From: Microbotryomycetes sp. JL201
Taxonomy: Eukaryota > Basidiomycota > Microbotryomycetes
NCBI GenBank assembly: GCA_033819885.1
Contig: JAQYUZ010000002.1
Coordinates: 558,001-622,000 of the forward strand
Direction of reading: 5' to 3'
Length of the DNA: 64,000 bases
The notes below the pieces were generated by a model. That model worked only from the letters and a program-made list of their open reading frames with translations, did no database searches and was not told the origin of the DNA. Within the stretch, counting starts at the first letter, position 1; each line of letters starts with the position of its first letter. The position numbers were made by a program, and so were the translations under genes. This document shows, piece after piece, positions 34,612-44,548 of this stretch.

Positions 34612-35417
34612 AGCCCACGTTCATCACATCTATCACTTTCGATTTTTGCGCAGTGTTGTCTGTCACTCCTTTGGGCGTTACTTTGTTCGCGGTCCTGCTT
34701 TTGTCATTCGTTTTTTGCAATATCTATTACCTTCCTTCGATCCACGGCTTACGTGGGGGACACAGCTTGTCTCGATTGAAAGTGGCAGCGAGACCCAGTC
34801 ACTCGCTGTGATGCCCTTGGGCGAAATGACAGAATTTGTACGACAGTGCAGTCGGAATGTTTCTGTACAAGCTTCACCGACCACACAGGATAGTCGCTTT
34901 AACCAATTCACTGCGGCCGAAGGCGGCGAGTAGTGAGCTGGCCAAGCACTGTACCACGACCGCGGATCCGTCTTCCAAGGCGGACCTGATGACTTTTGAA
35001 GTATCACGGCCAACGATCATACGCGTGCAAGCACGCGTACTCTTCCGGAACGCAGTTCAGCCTCCATAAACTGAAACCCTCGCAGCACGAACATTGAATT
35101 CGTCCAAACATTCAAGTCCGGATTCGTGCATCGGTGTTCGTTCGGATTGCGTTCATAGTATCAGTGCAGACCGAAGACTGCGCTTGTGTGTACACTTGAT
35201 TTCGGGCGGCCGAGTGCTGAAGCTATTCTGTGATTTGCACCTGGAATACGTCATTTTGGCGTGTGTGCACGCATCTAGAGAATGCTCCGTACCCGCATAT
35301 ACAATGGATTCGATACTGCATTGCACATTGCACATAGCAGACGGACGTATCACCGAATAGTCAAGATTAGCAAGCAGCGTCTCCGGGCCCGTTCCGGTTG
35401 ACACAGAATGATTGGCC
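34612..35417. other. gene-poor stretch after the acyltransferase
   Basis: Only short frames without motifs on either strand. No RNA gene, repeat or mobile-element part was recognised. Confidence 0.45.
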
Positions 35418-36001
35418 TCATTGAGCGGCAGTCCAACCACGCTGTCCAGACGCACCAGTGTACGCATGTACCGAGTCTGCATAGAACTACACAATCAGCA
35501 TCATTTCGTCCGCGAGCCTTCGAATCGAACTCACGTGCGCCCTGCAGACCAGCATAAGATGTGGGCGCAAACTTAGGCTCTGCGACAGCGAACAAGTAAA
35601 GTCAGTATTGTCAGCCGCAAACAATACTCACTGGCTGTCTGGTTGTGCTACACGCAATTGCTTGATGGTCGACCACGTCGCCCGCTCTCGTATCGGCCTG
35701 TGCAAAGAGTGCAAACGAAACGACCATGTTCATGCTGCCCAAATCCTTTCGGACCGCTTCGGGCAGTGAGTAGTGTCTCGCAGGTGAACGAGGCGCGTGC
35801 CTCACCTGGGCCCAGTGTCCTGAGCACGGTTAGGGTATCTGTTACCCGTGGTATCGGAGGTCTGTGTCGGAGACAAGGTAAAGGACGGGCGTGATGATGC
35901 GCGGGCGAGGTGAGTGGCACTCGAGCGGACTGACAGCGCCCCGAACTCGGCTCAGGAGTCAAACTGTCGACCCGCGGACTTGGCAGGTCTGGTGTTTTCA
36001 C
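35418..36001 (-). CDS. possible spliced gene of unknown function (5' end not found)
   Basis: The minus strand shows a coding-like run, HYSLPEAVRKDLGSMNMVVS then FALFAQADTRAGDVVDHQAI, followed by two good introns: a GTGAGT donor with CTGAC and a CGCAG acceptor (about 35632-35582), and GTGAGT...GCTGATTGTGTAG (about 35537-35492). The joined exons continue in phase (LRPHLMLVCRAH, FYADSVHAYTGASGQRGWTA) to a stop at 35418. A third candidate intron lies upstream (about 35847-35802, GTAACA donor, CTAAC branch). The frame then runs to about 36001 without an ATG, so a first exon is missing from the model. No family is recognised. The splice signals make this better than random, but composition and isolation keep it tentative. 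Confidence 0.33.
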
Positions 36002-36443
36002 CTATCCACAGCACAGGTTTCCCACCTTCGCTATGCCACACCTGTCCGAAGAAGACGATTTTCGGCCTGATGCAGACCGCAGGGCTTCTGGGAGCGTTAC
36101 GACGGGCAGGACGCCGGCGCCCTCTCAGCCTCCTGCCAGAAATCCCACTTCTTCCATTTAGTGCGCCACAATATCTCGAGAGCGGAGGTGCACGTGCTGT
36201 CGACAATTCATTCGATACACTCAGCGAGTTCGAGGCCTGGTCCCCAGCACAGAGGGAAAAAGCCGCCGTGTGCTTGGGAAAACGCAAGCGCTTTACGCGT
36301 CGCTATTGACTGATGCAGGTCTCGCGGGCGACAAAAATTGAAAAGCGGTGAGTCTCGTCACTGCCCGGCCCATGTACACACCTAACAGTCAGCGGCGAGG
36401 ACGTAACAGCTCGTACAGACCACCACATTGTCCACCGCGATTA

Positions 36444-37179
36444 TGGCTGGAAGGCCAGCCGGCATCGCGCCATCAGCTCAATCCGGCCCAGAGTCCATCA
36501 ATCCGACTCTTTTAAAGCATGTTCGTGCGGAAGCTAGGGCTCTGTATTTCTCTGAGCGGGATACGGCGCCATTCGACGGGAACTCCGACTCGTTCTAGGG
36601 CAAAAGTGTGCAGGCAGGTCAACGTTGACACTCAGGCTCTTGGGTAAGAGAGTTGAGCAGTCTCATTAGCCGTACTTCTCGATTGTAGCCTGGAACGTCA
36701 CATGCAAACGAGGGGCAGGCCAACGGCAGGGTATACGCTCATCAACCCGCAAATGGCAACCAGAATGCCAGCAGGGAGAGCGGCCACCAATTGCCGGATG
36801 ACGACGAAAACGAGGATTGCAACAAAAAGATGACGATAACGATGACGATGACGATGGAGATGACGATGACGCAGACGAAGACGAACCAGAACGCGAGAGA
36901 ACCGCCGACAGAGCGTTGTCGGGGCATGTTCCCGACTCACATGGACTATCAGACGGGTAATATACCCCGTCGGAGCCCGCCTTCCATGACGATACGCCGG
37001 AAGCTCGCCCAGGCGTCCACCGACCTGGACTCAAGGAGTCGGGCCAGACAACAACTCGGAAAGTACACAAACAGCCTTCAGGACGGACCAGAAGATACAA
37101 CGATTCGGAGCTCGAGGCATGCATGTATGCGACCGGGTCATCGTCATCATCGAGAAAGAGGAGGAAGACGTGAGATCTA
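36444..37179 (+). CDS. possible gene with acidic GAT/GAC repeat tract, unknown function
   Basis: ATG 36444 opens MAGRPAGIAPSAQSGPESIN and SERDTAPFDGNSDSF. Further on, one frame gives ANGNQNASRESGHQLPDDDE and another gives a long Asp/Glu tract followed by ERERTADRALSGHVPDSHG. After a possible intron the frame ends RRYNDSELEACMYATG with SSSSSRKRRKT and a stop near 37176. The pieces have the look of a nuclear acidic/basic protein, but I could not find donor/acceptor pairs that join all of them in phase. It may be a real gene with unread introns, or a decayed one. Confidence 0.3.
36829..36882 (+). repeat. imperfect GAT/GAC trinucleotide tract
   Basis: Roughly eighteen consecutive GAT/GAC-type triplets with a few changes. 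In one plus-strand frame they encode poly-Asp; on the minus strand they give a Ser-rich or His/Arg-rich frame that should not be taken for a gene. Confidence 0.8.
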
Positions 37180-37242
37180 GAGACCGCCTGAAGTCGTCTG
37201 TCGTCAGCGCTAAGACTTGTTAGGATCCTAATTCCAGTGTAA

Positions 37243-37537
37243 CTATGACCATGCCCTCTTCTGTAGCGTGTTCTCTAATTGGACAAGTCGGAGCAATTCT
37301 ACAGCACGTATACAAAGGTCGAGTGAGTCACGCATCTGCGCTTCTGGACTCATTCGTCCGCGTGGGCGTGCCTTGACAACACGAGCTGTGTGCAGACGCA
37401 AATTTGCTTCTACTTTCTCGAGCGCGGGCAGCACGCGTATTGCCGAAACGAATTTTAGAACACAGTTTTTGTACGCGTACCACGTGGATTCGTTTCGATA
37501 CGCGTCTGGGCCATCGGCTGTGTATGAAACCAATAGT
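37243..37537 (-). CDS. possible terminal exon, unknown helical protein
   Basis: After an acceptor-like ACACAG at about 37522, one minus-strand frame reads DAYRNESTWYAYKNCVLKFV, SAIRVLPALEKVEANLRLHT and SLDLCIRAVELLRLVQLENT to a stop at 37243. The composition is helical and protein-like. No upstream exon with an ATG could be joined in phase (MSGAVNGRLITTSGKR near 37640 fails the phase test). It could be the last exon of a small gene or a relic. Confidence 0.25.
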
Positions 37538-37820
37538 CCCTAGCGCTACGCTTCGGGGAAAAGCTGTGCGCTGCACTGGTCAGCGATGGACGGGGCTGCC
37601 GTGGCTCCTGAGTAGTCGACTACCTTTTCCCGCTCGTAGTAATCAGGCGTCCATTCACAGCGCCAGACATTTCAAATTGTCACAGATAATGTCATGCTGA
37701 AACTTTCAAGAATTCTGATACGGTGTGGTCAAAGGCGAAAGCGCAGTCTCGGCTCTTTGCCTCCTCGGCCAGTCTGGCCCCTGCTTGCAAGACCGACACA
37801 CAATCTGCCACTACTCCGAC

Positions 37821-38944
37821 ATGCGGTACTACTCCCCCGAAGAGCTTGAAGCGGTGACGAGCGAGGCGTTCGCACTCAGACTCGACGGCAACGAGAAGCT
37901 CAAGCAAGGCGACCTGCAAGGCGCACTTATGGCATACCACCAAGTCCTCCTCAAACTCAAAGGCAAGTCCCACAAGTATCTCACCCAAGGGGGCCACTGG
38001 CACCGCAAGTTGAACGACGACGCACGAGCCACTGCGAAGTCGCGAAAGCCGAGTAGCGTGTTATGCCAGTCCCCCAGCTGATTGTACTGTCCTATGGAGC
38101 ATCTTCAAAGTGATCCAGAAGCTTGCTCTTGCACGGCCCCCGCCGAATGGTGGACTGACCACGCTGCCGAGCATCTCCAAAGTTGTTCCCCAAACAGCGA
38201 CTGACCTCCTCACGCACACTCTATACTCTTGAATTATGCTAGGCCTCGAGCCGAGCTTCAAGACGAGTCCCGCCTCGATAATCGCCCCCGCCTTGGAAGG
38301 CTCCACCGAGGCCAAATCTGCAGACCCCTTGGACTTGAAGGTCAAAGAAGCCATCAAACTTACATGTGGGTAGATCCCCCGCAAATTTTGGCGCAGTAAA
38401 GGAAGCTGACGCTTCCCAGTAGACCTCAACTCGGCCGTGTGAGCGCGCTTGAACGAAAAGAGCTTGACGTAGTCTCAACTTTGATAACGCTGCAGCATAC
38501 ACATCAAGAAGAAAAATTGGAGGTACGTCTTGCTGCTGCTAATCTCTTCCTCCAGAAAAGGGGCAATTGACGCATGTCTTCCAGGCGAGCTTTGGAGTGT
38601 GCCCAAACGGTCCTTAAGACGGACGAGTAAGCATTGCGAATACACCAGCACCTTTCTGGCACTAACAAAACACAATTTGCACTGCCAGAAAGAACCCAAA
38701 AGCCAAGTTCAGAGAGGCTCAGGCGAGAATTGGCCTCGGCGAGATCAACAAGGGCAAGCAGATGCTGCAAGAGCTTTACAAGGTTACCGGGGACGGCGCC
38801 GTCGCAGCAGCTTTGAAAGAACTCGAAGAGTCAGAAAAGGCGAGTGCTGCAAAGAGTAATGCGAATTGGAAAGGCATGTTTTCGAAAGGCAAGGCGCCAG
38901 CAGAAAAGTCTGCCGATTCCGGTCCTGCTGCCGGTAAAAGCTAG
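37821..38944 (+). CDS. Tetratricopeptide-repeat protein, TTC9-like
   Basis: A small TPR protein, 202 aa in six exons: 37821-37962, 38243-38365, 38420-38438, 38496-38522, 38585-38626, 38689-38944. TPR helices: LRLDGNEKLKQGDLQGALMA with YHQVLLKLKG, then VKEAIKLTLDLNSAV, HIKKKNWRRALECAQTVLKT, and PKAKFREAQARIGLGEINKG. This spacing, with a long insert after LKGLE, is that of the TTC9 family, a likely chaperone or cyclophilin/Hsp90-type adaptor (inference). The tail is Lys/Ala/Ser-rich (GKAPAEKSADSGPAAGKS). The first intron is long for this genome (280 nt) and is GC-AG (CTCAAAG then GCAAGT); no GT donor gives the right frame. Exons of 19 and 27 nt follow. Confidence 0.88.
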
Positions 38945-39112
38945 AATTAGACCGCGCGATCGGCTTGTCCAATTTGTGTGGTGTTCAAGTCTCCCCTTCT
39001 TCCCCCTCGCATTTTCGCAATCTCGTCGTTCATGTTTCCCTTTTGCATTTCAGAAAAGGATTCCCACGAAGCCAGACAAACCGAGGAGACATTCTTACAA
39101 CAACATGTACTT

Positions 39113-42100
39113 TCATTTGCCATGCATAGGTTTCTCCATAGCAAGACCAAACCCACCCATGCCTCGACCGCCACCAAAAGCGACAGGCGGCCTTTTAGCA
39201 ACCTTTTTGATTGGCTCGTGGCCTGCATCGTCCTGACCGGGACGCCAGTCAGCCGGCAGAGGGACCATCTTGTCCACGTCGTCGTTCTCTGGTCGGTCAT
39301 CTTCTTGCGGACCGCTGCCACCCTGTAGCTTCTCGAGACTCTCGGCTTGCTTCTTTCTCGCCGCAGCCAAATCCTCCTCCGACGCCTTGATAGGTTTGCG
39401 GAACTTCGGTGGCGGCGGTCGAACATCGTTCTGGACATGCCTCCAGTCTGGGTGGAGCAGTCCTGCTGCTTGTTGGACTCGGGCCCACTGTTGAACGTAT
39501 GTGCCTTGCCCGCCAGTTGACACGAACGAAGACATGGGCACGCTTCCAGCCTCGTCTCGCTCGGGTCCGGCCCACAGAGGCGTGAAATCTCTTTCTTCAG
39601 CTTTCGGAATGCGCAACGGATGCGCCTCGGTGTTGAACACCCAGTCGTCCAGGGAGAAGAAATCTTTTGGAGAGAACTGCAATTGTCCGTTGTCAGTCGC
39701 CATCTGTATGATCGACAGTCTGCGAGCGCTCACGAGCAAGTAGTAATACTTGAGCGTTTCAGCCATCACAAACGACTCCATCGAGTCAATCTTGTTTGGA
39801 ATCTTCATGTGAACCGACGAGAGTGACGCAAAACTTCAAACAGAGCAATCAGAAAATGCGGGATAACCGGTGGTCCACCAAAGCTCACCCATGCTCAGTA
39901 ATCGAATGTTCCATCCATGACACAAACATGCGCCAGCCGTAATCCTGCGGAACAAGGATCAGCGGCGGGTCGGCTCCAAGCGGGCGACAATTTGCTCACC
40001 TGCCACTTCCTGTCGCCCGTCAGGCGCCACATGTAAAAGATTGACTCGATTGTTTCTGGTCTACCGATGAAGCGTGGATTGCTGTGCTTGACGCCAATGA
40101 CTGGGTTCCCGCGAGGCACTTTTTGCGAGCCGTCTGAAGAAATGCATCGGGTCAGGCTTGCCTATGACAATCCTAGATGCCCGCACCTCCAGAATCTATT
40201 GTCTCGAAGCGAGCTTCCTCGTCTGGGTCGTAGAACACGAGTGTCTCTGGCCCAAGGCCTGTAGCAGTGGATTCATATGCCCAAGCGCAGGTCTCGGTGA
40301 ACTGATAAGACGAATCAGCAAACGGTGGCTGGTGAAAGCAAGATCGAACTGACGTTCCGGGCGACCTCCAGATCACCATGTCGACCCAACACTCGAGCGC
40401 CAAGGCCGAGCATGCCGCCGGCAAAGCAAGTGAGATGCTCCCATGTGTGTGAGTAATGGCCCCATTGCTGTTGAAAATGTCAGGGCTACATCACAGGTTA
40501 CAATAGCTGGACCTACCCTCATGCCTAGGTTGACGAGATCGCGACGCCCAGGAACAACCTTGATGTCACTGGCGAGATAATTCAAGACTGACTCGGCGAC
40601 TTGTTCGTACATTCGAGCATATTGCGGGGAAACGTTCGAGGTAAGCTGAGCTTGCTTGATCAGATACTCATAATACGAATCCGCCAGACCGCCCAGCGTG
40701 TATTCGCCCTGCGTCTGCTCTGGACGGTCCGGGTCGACGTACGTTGGCAGCAACGATCCAAGACGGTGCCTGAGAGCCATAGTATCTGCAGGCGGCTCAA
40801 GAGGACCGGGCTCGAAGGCAGTGTCCAATGTGTCTACTGCCCTTTGAGCCTATGATTCCGGGAAAGTTCAGAGAACGAGGCCTAGACCTCATAGAGCAAA
40901 CACGACTCACCGCTTGATAGTAGATGTCGTCGCCCGTAAGCATTGAAAGCTTTGTGAACTCGAGCGTCATACTTCCAATCTCAGCTAGCATGACTCGACC
41001 GTTGGCGAGTCCGTTGGGGTTCGAGCCAAGCATGTATCGATTGACGGGCAAGCCGTGCTTGGTACCAAGTGAAGGAAGAAGCCAGTCGCCGAGCTCGACA
41101 GCGCGCTCAAGCATGAGCCTATCGTTGGAGAGCTCATACGCCGACAGCATGCCGCCGAGGTAGCGGATCGTTGTCTCGAACCAGCTGATAGTTGTCGGCG
41201 AGTGCTGGTCCATTTCGGGCCTCATAATTGGCTTGACTGCTTGCTTTCCATCTTGCGCGCCCTCTGCGGTCGCATCTGATGGAGGGATATCCAGGTTTGA
41301 CAGAGGCGGGAGATCGGTAGAGAATGTCCTGGAACCGGACGGCACCAAAAACGTGAAATCGAGCTCGGCAACGTGTTCACGAGCCAAGTTATATTCGTGC
41401 GTCAAATTCATGATGAGCAAGGTGTCCAAATTGTCGACAATGTTAGCGCCCCAGCCATTGTAACCGTTCGCTCTTCCTGACGACACCGGCTTGATCTCGT
41501 CGTGGCCCCATGCATGTTGCTTGTAGCCTTCCCAAGCATGCAAAAATGCTCGTTTGACCCATTCGCGCCTCTGTTCCTGTTCACGAACGTCGGCCTTGCT
41601 CGCCAGATCGTTACTCTCGGCTTGGACACGCGGCAGGTTTTTGCCGCGCACGTCCGACAATGCCGTAATATCCGGTGATTGCCATCCGCTTTGCTTCAAA
41701 TAAAGGTCCTTGTGTTTGACAGGCAAAGGCCGACCTGTGATTTGATCGTACGCTGGGGCGGGCTGGACATGCGGACCGACGCGCGTATTTGGCAAGACAT
41801 CGCCAGCGTCAACAGACCACCGAGCAAACTCGACTGCCTTTGCCATGTGCTTCGCAGGCGGAAATACTCTTTCTGGCGGATCTCGCAAACCTTGGCCATC
41901 CGGGAACCGATCTGGCGAGAGCAGTTTGTGGCCAATCCATGTTTTGGGAAGTTTGGGCCACGGGTTCGGCCATGTTGGCGGGACTTCGCGACGTGCTTGA
42001 GTGTACTTTGAAGCGTCGACAACGGGTATCCCTGTAGCGATGGTCTCTTCATCGGTTCCTGACACGGTCGCTGTGGTCTGAGTGGCAACAGTGGTGATCG

Positions 42101-42542
42101 CAGATTCCTCAAGGGCAACAGTCTGGTAGTCCGTAATAGGATCGGAGATGTCCTTCGAGTCTGTGACTGAATTGTACTTGTTCTTTAATGCCATCGACGT
42201 GTGTCTGCGTGCATCGTCGGTGAGCTCGAGCCTCGCGCTATTCGACGCTGACACTCACAGCCAGTACAAGACTCCGGCAGTCAGGACGACCAGCGTCAGC
42301 TTTGATTTCCATGTGCGTTGTCTGCCCGTCAAGAGTGCTGCCACCTTGTTGGGCCATCGCTGCTGGCCATCCGAGCCGTCGCCTCGTCCGATCGCACTGC
42401 CGTTTGCCGGCGACAGGCGAGCTACTTGCGGCAACAAGCTGTCTTGAGATTGAGCCAGAGGCGTGTACGTGTACATGCTAGGCGCGTGCGACCGGGAGCC
42501 CGCGCCAAGCGGCGGTCGTGGTGCGAAGGGGCTGATTGACAT
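39113..42542 (-). CDS. MNS1: Class I alpha-1,2-mannosidase, glycoside hydrolase family 47
   Basis: Trims mannose from N-glycans in the ER or Golgi; calcium-dependent inverting enzyme. ATG 42542 MSISPFAPRPPLGAGSRSHA leads to a single type II anchor (KLTLVVLTAGVLYWL). A long Thr/Ser stem follows, then the (alpha/alpha)7 catalytic domain: VKRAFLHAWEGYKQHAWGHD, NGWGANIVDNLDTLLIMNLT, TTIRYLGGMLSAYELS, NRYMLGSNPNGLANG and MLAEIGSMTLEFTKLSML. The C-terminal part has DSMESFVMAETLKYYYLLFS and VFNTEAHPLRIP, holding the TEAHP calcium-binding Thr. A tail with Pro/Lys and GGGRGMGGFGLAM extends past the usual end. Acidic residues expected for catalysis are present by eye. Several introns lie in the 3' half (40900-39720). 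MNS1 is used for the family member; ER versus Golgi type is not settled. Confidence 0.93.
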
Positions 42543-42788
42543 TCAATGTCGACAAATGTAGATTGTGCATTTGGCGTGTGATACTTGGAAGCCGCTCTCG
42601 GCCGCGAATGTCCCGAACGCCAATTTGGTGTAATTCAATCTAGTAATGTCACTAACTCCTGTTGTAGCCCGTAGGCGTTCTTTAATTTTCGTCGTAGTCG
42701 CCGGGATTGGGCCCGCCCGAAAACATCCTTCTCGCTCCTTACACCTACGTCCGCTGCTCACCTCATTACGCCGACTCTAACTGCAATT

Positions 42789-44093
42789 ATGAACTCGGAG
42801 AAACGCGACGCTGTGAGCTTGAGCACGGACATGCAGCAGAGCAAGGGCGCATGGGTTTGGTCAAGCCTCCCTCGGCGCGGCTAGAGTCCAATGGCAACAA
42901 GCACTTGCCTCGAGCTAGGACTCGGTCGCTCCTGAACTTGTTTCGATGCATTGCGTTGACCATCAGAATACTTTGCTCTGCTACATGTCTTCAAAGCACA
43001 TGACGATGTTCAAACACTGACTTCATGCGCCGTTGGTAATGATACTCATCAGGTCATCAATGCGTACAGCGACTTGGCGCAGAGCATGACTCGCGCCTCG
43101 CTGGCCGTCATCGACTACGCCAACTCTCTGCGCGTGTCTGCGGACCCAGCAGCATTGATTGGCAACCCTCCCATGGTCTTGCTTGCCTTGCCGCAGCTCC
43201 AATACGCCGTGGGTAGAGAGATGTGTCTTCAGGCGATTGCCCGTTGACTAACCACTTGCACTCGCTCAACAGGACGGCGAGGACGGCGAGGGCAAAAAAC
43301 GTAAAAAGGCGAAGAAGCTCAAGGACCCGAACGCGCCAAAGCGTCCTCCGTCAGCCTACATCGAGTTCCAAAACAATGTCCGCCAAAAGTTCCGCGAGCA
43401 GGACCCTGGACTGCCGTACGCCGAAGTGTTGCGCAAGATCGCAGACACGTGGACGTCTCTGGATGAAGAAGGCAAAAAGGTGCGTCATAACGTGCACTTG
43501 CGTCATCGTCACGTGCCTGACCGACTCGCGTTTGGGCAGCCATGGAACGATATTGTCGCGCAAAAGACTATCGAGTACGAGCAAGCAAAGGCCAACTACA
43601 AGCCTTCTGGCGACATTCAAGTTGAGGAACAAACGACGACCGTAGGTAAGGACGGCAAGGAGTATGCTGGCAAGAAGCGCGGACGCAAGTCGAACGCCGA
43701 GAAGGCCGCCCTGGGCTTGAGCGAGCCAGAGATCACGAAGGCGGTCCAGGCTGCCAGCTCGACCAGCAAGAAGAGCAAGAAGGACAAGGTGAGCGCCCGC
43801 GCTGGGACTGACAGAAGTGCTCGTACTGATGGTCCTCCTTCCACGCCCCATAGAAGACCAAGGAGCCTACGCCAGTTGTGAGCAGCCTTCCTCTATGGGC
43901 GCTATTGATTTCTGACTGTATTGACTTGTGACAGGCCGCCACCTCTGATGATGAAGAGGACAGCAGCGATGAGGATGAGGATGAGGATGATGACTCTGAC
44001 GACTCTTCAGAGGCTGAGTCTGAGCCTCAACCAAAGAAATCGAGCAAGGCCAAGAAGGAGCCACCCAAGCACAAAAAGAGCAAGCACGCATAA
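42789..44093 (+). CDS. HMG-box chromatin protein
   Basis: DNA-bending nuclear protein. A short first exon, MNSEKRDA (42789-42812), is joined across a long intron (about 240 nt) to VINAYSDLAQSMTRASLAVI. That helical N-terminal module is followed by a basic linker (KKRKKAKKLKD). The HMG box is complete: PNAPKRPPSAYIEFQNNVRQ, LPYAEVLRKIADTWTSL, and across an intron PWNDIVAQKTIEYEQAKANY. C-terminal to it are an AT-hook-like KKRGRKSNAEK and a Lys-rich segment. A long acidic tract follows (DDEEDSSDEDEDEDDDSDD), then a basic end (KKSSKAKKEPPKHKKSKHA). It resembles fungal Hmo1/Nhp6-type proteins, with more flanking sequence than Nhp6. Divergent from GH47, 246 bp between starts. Confidence 0.9.
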
Positions 44094-44548
44094 GTACGGG
44101 CTTTCATTCCGCTTTTCATAGCCTTCTGCGATAATGTCCTCTTCACGTGTACCTGCAATCAATACTGTGACGTTAACGCTTCCATAAGCAGTCCCGTCCC
44201 TTGATTTTGATGCCCGGTAATACTGTCATCACGTGATTGTTGACACCTGCGCGCCTGGTTTTCCTTTGCTCGCGCCGCCCGCGGCTTTCACAACTGCCAG
44301 TACGCTACAAGCATCTCAGCGAGCGTAAGGCGGCAATCCCTAGCATTTGATCCGTTCAAGACTCGCTTCTCAGCCGATCAGCTTCTCAGAGCGTGTTCTG
44401 TTTAGCACGGCGCCAGTGTTGTTTACTGCGTAAGACTGAAGCCAAAACCATCTGCCGCCGGCTTGGGAGAGCTATACTCACCCAAATCTGTTGTGTATAG
44501 GGCTATTGTCAACAGCTCTATAGCTGATCAGCGGAGGAGGCTGCCGTC
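44094..44548. other. intergenic, promoter side of the Ser-rich membrane protein
   Basis: 455 bp between two plus-strand genes. No gene, RNA or repeat recognised. Confidence 0.4.

Noticed and set aside
36829-36882. CRISPR-like or minisatellite array
   Set aside because: Only a simple imperfect trinucleotide repeat, with no spacers or longer unit.
36666-37124. Minus-strand Ser-rich frame of 152 codons
   Set aside because: Its Ser runs are simply the antisense of the GAT/GAC trinucleotide tract.
29557-37820. Retroelement or DNA transposon as cause of the gene-poor interval
   Set aside because: I saw no reverse transcriptase, integrase, gag-like or transposase motif and no terminal repeats; absence of genes alone is not evidence of an element.
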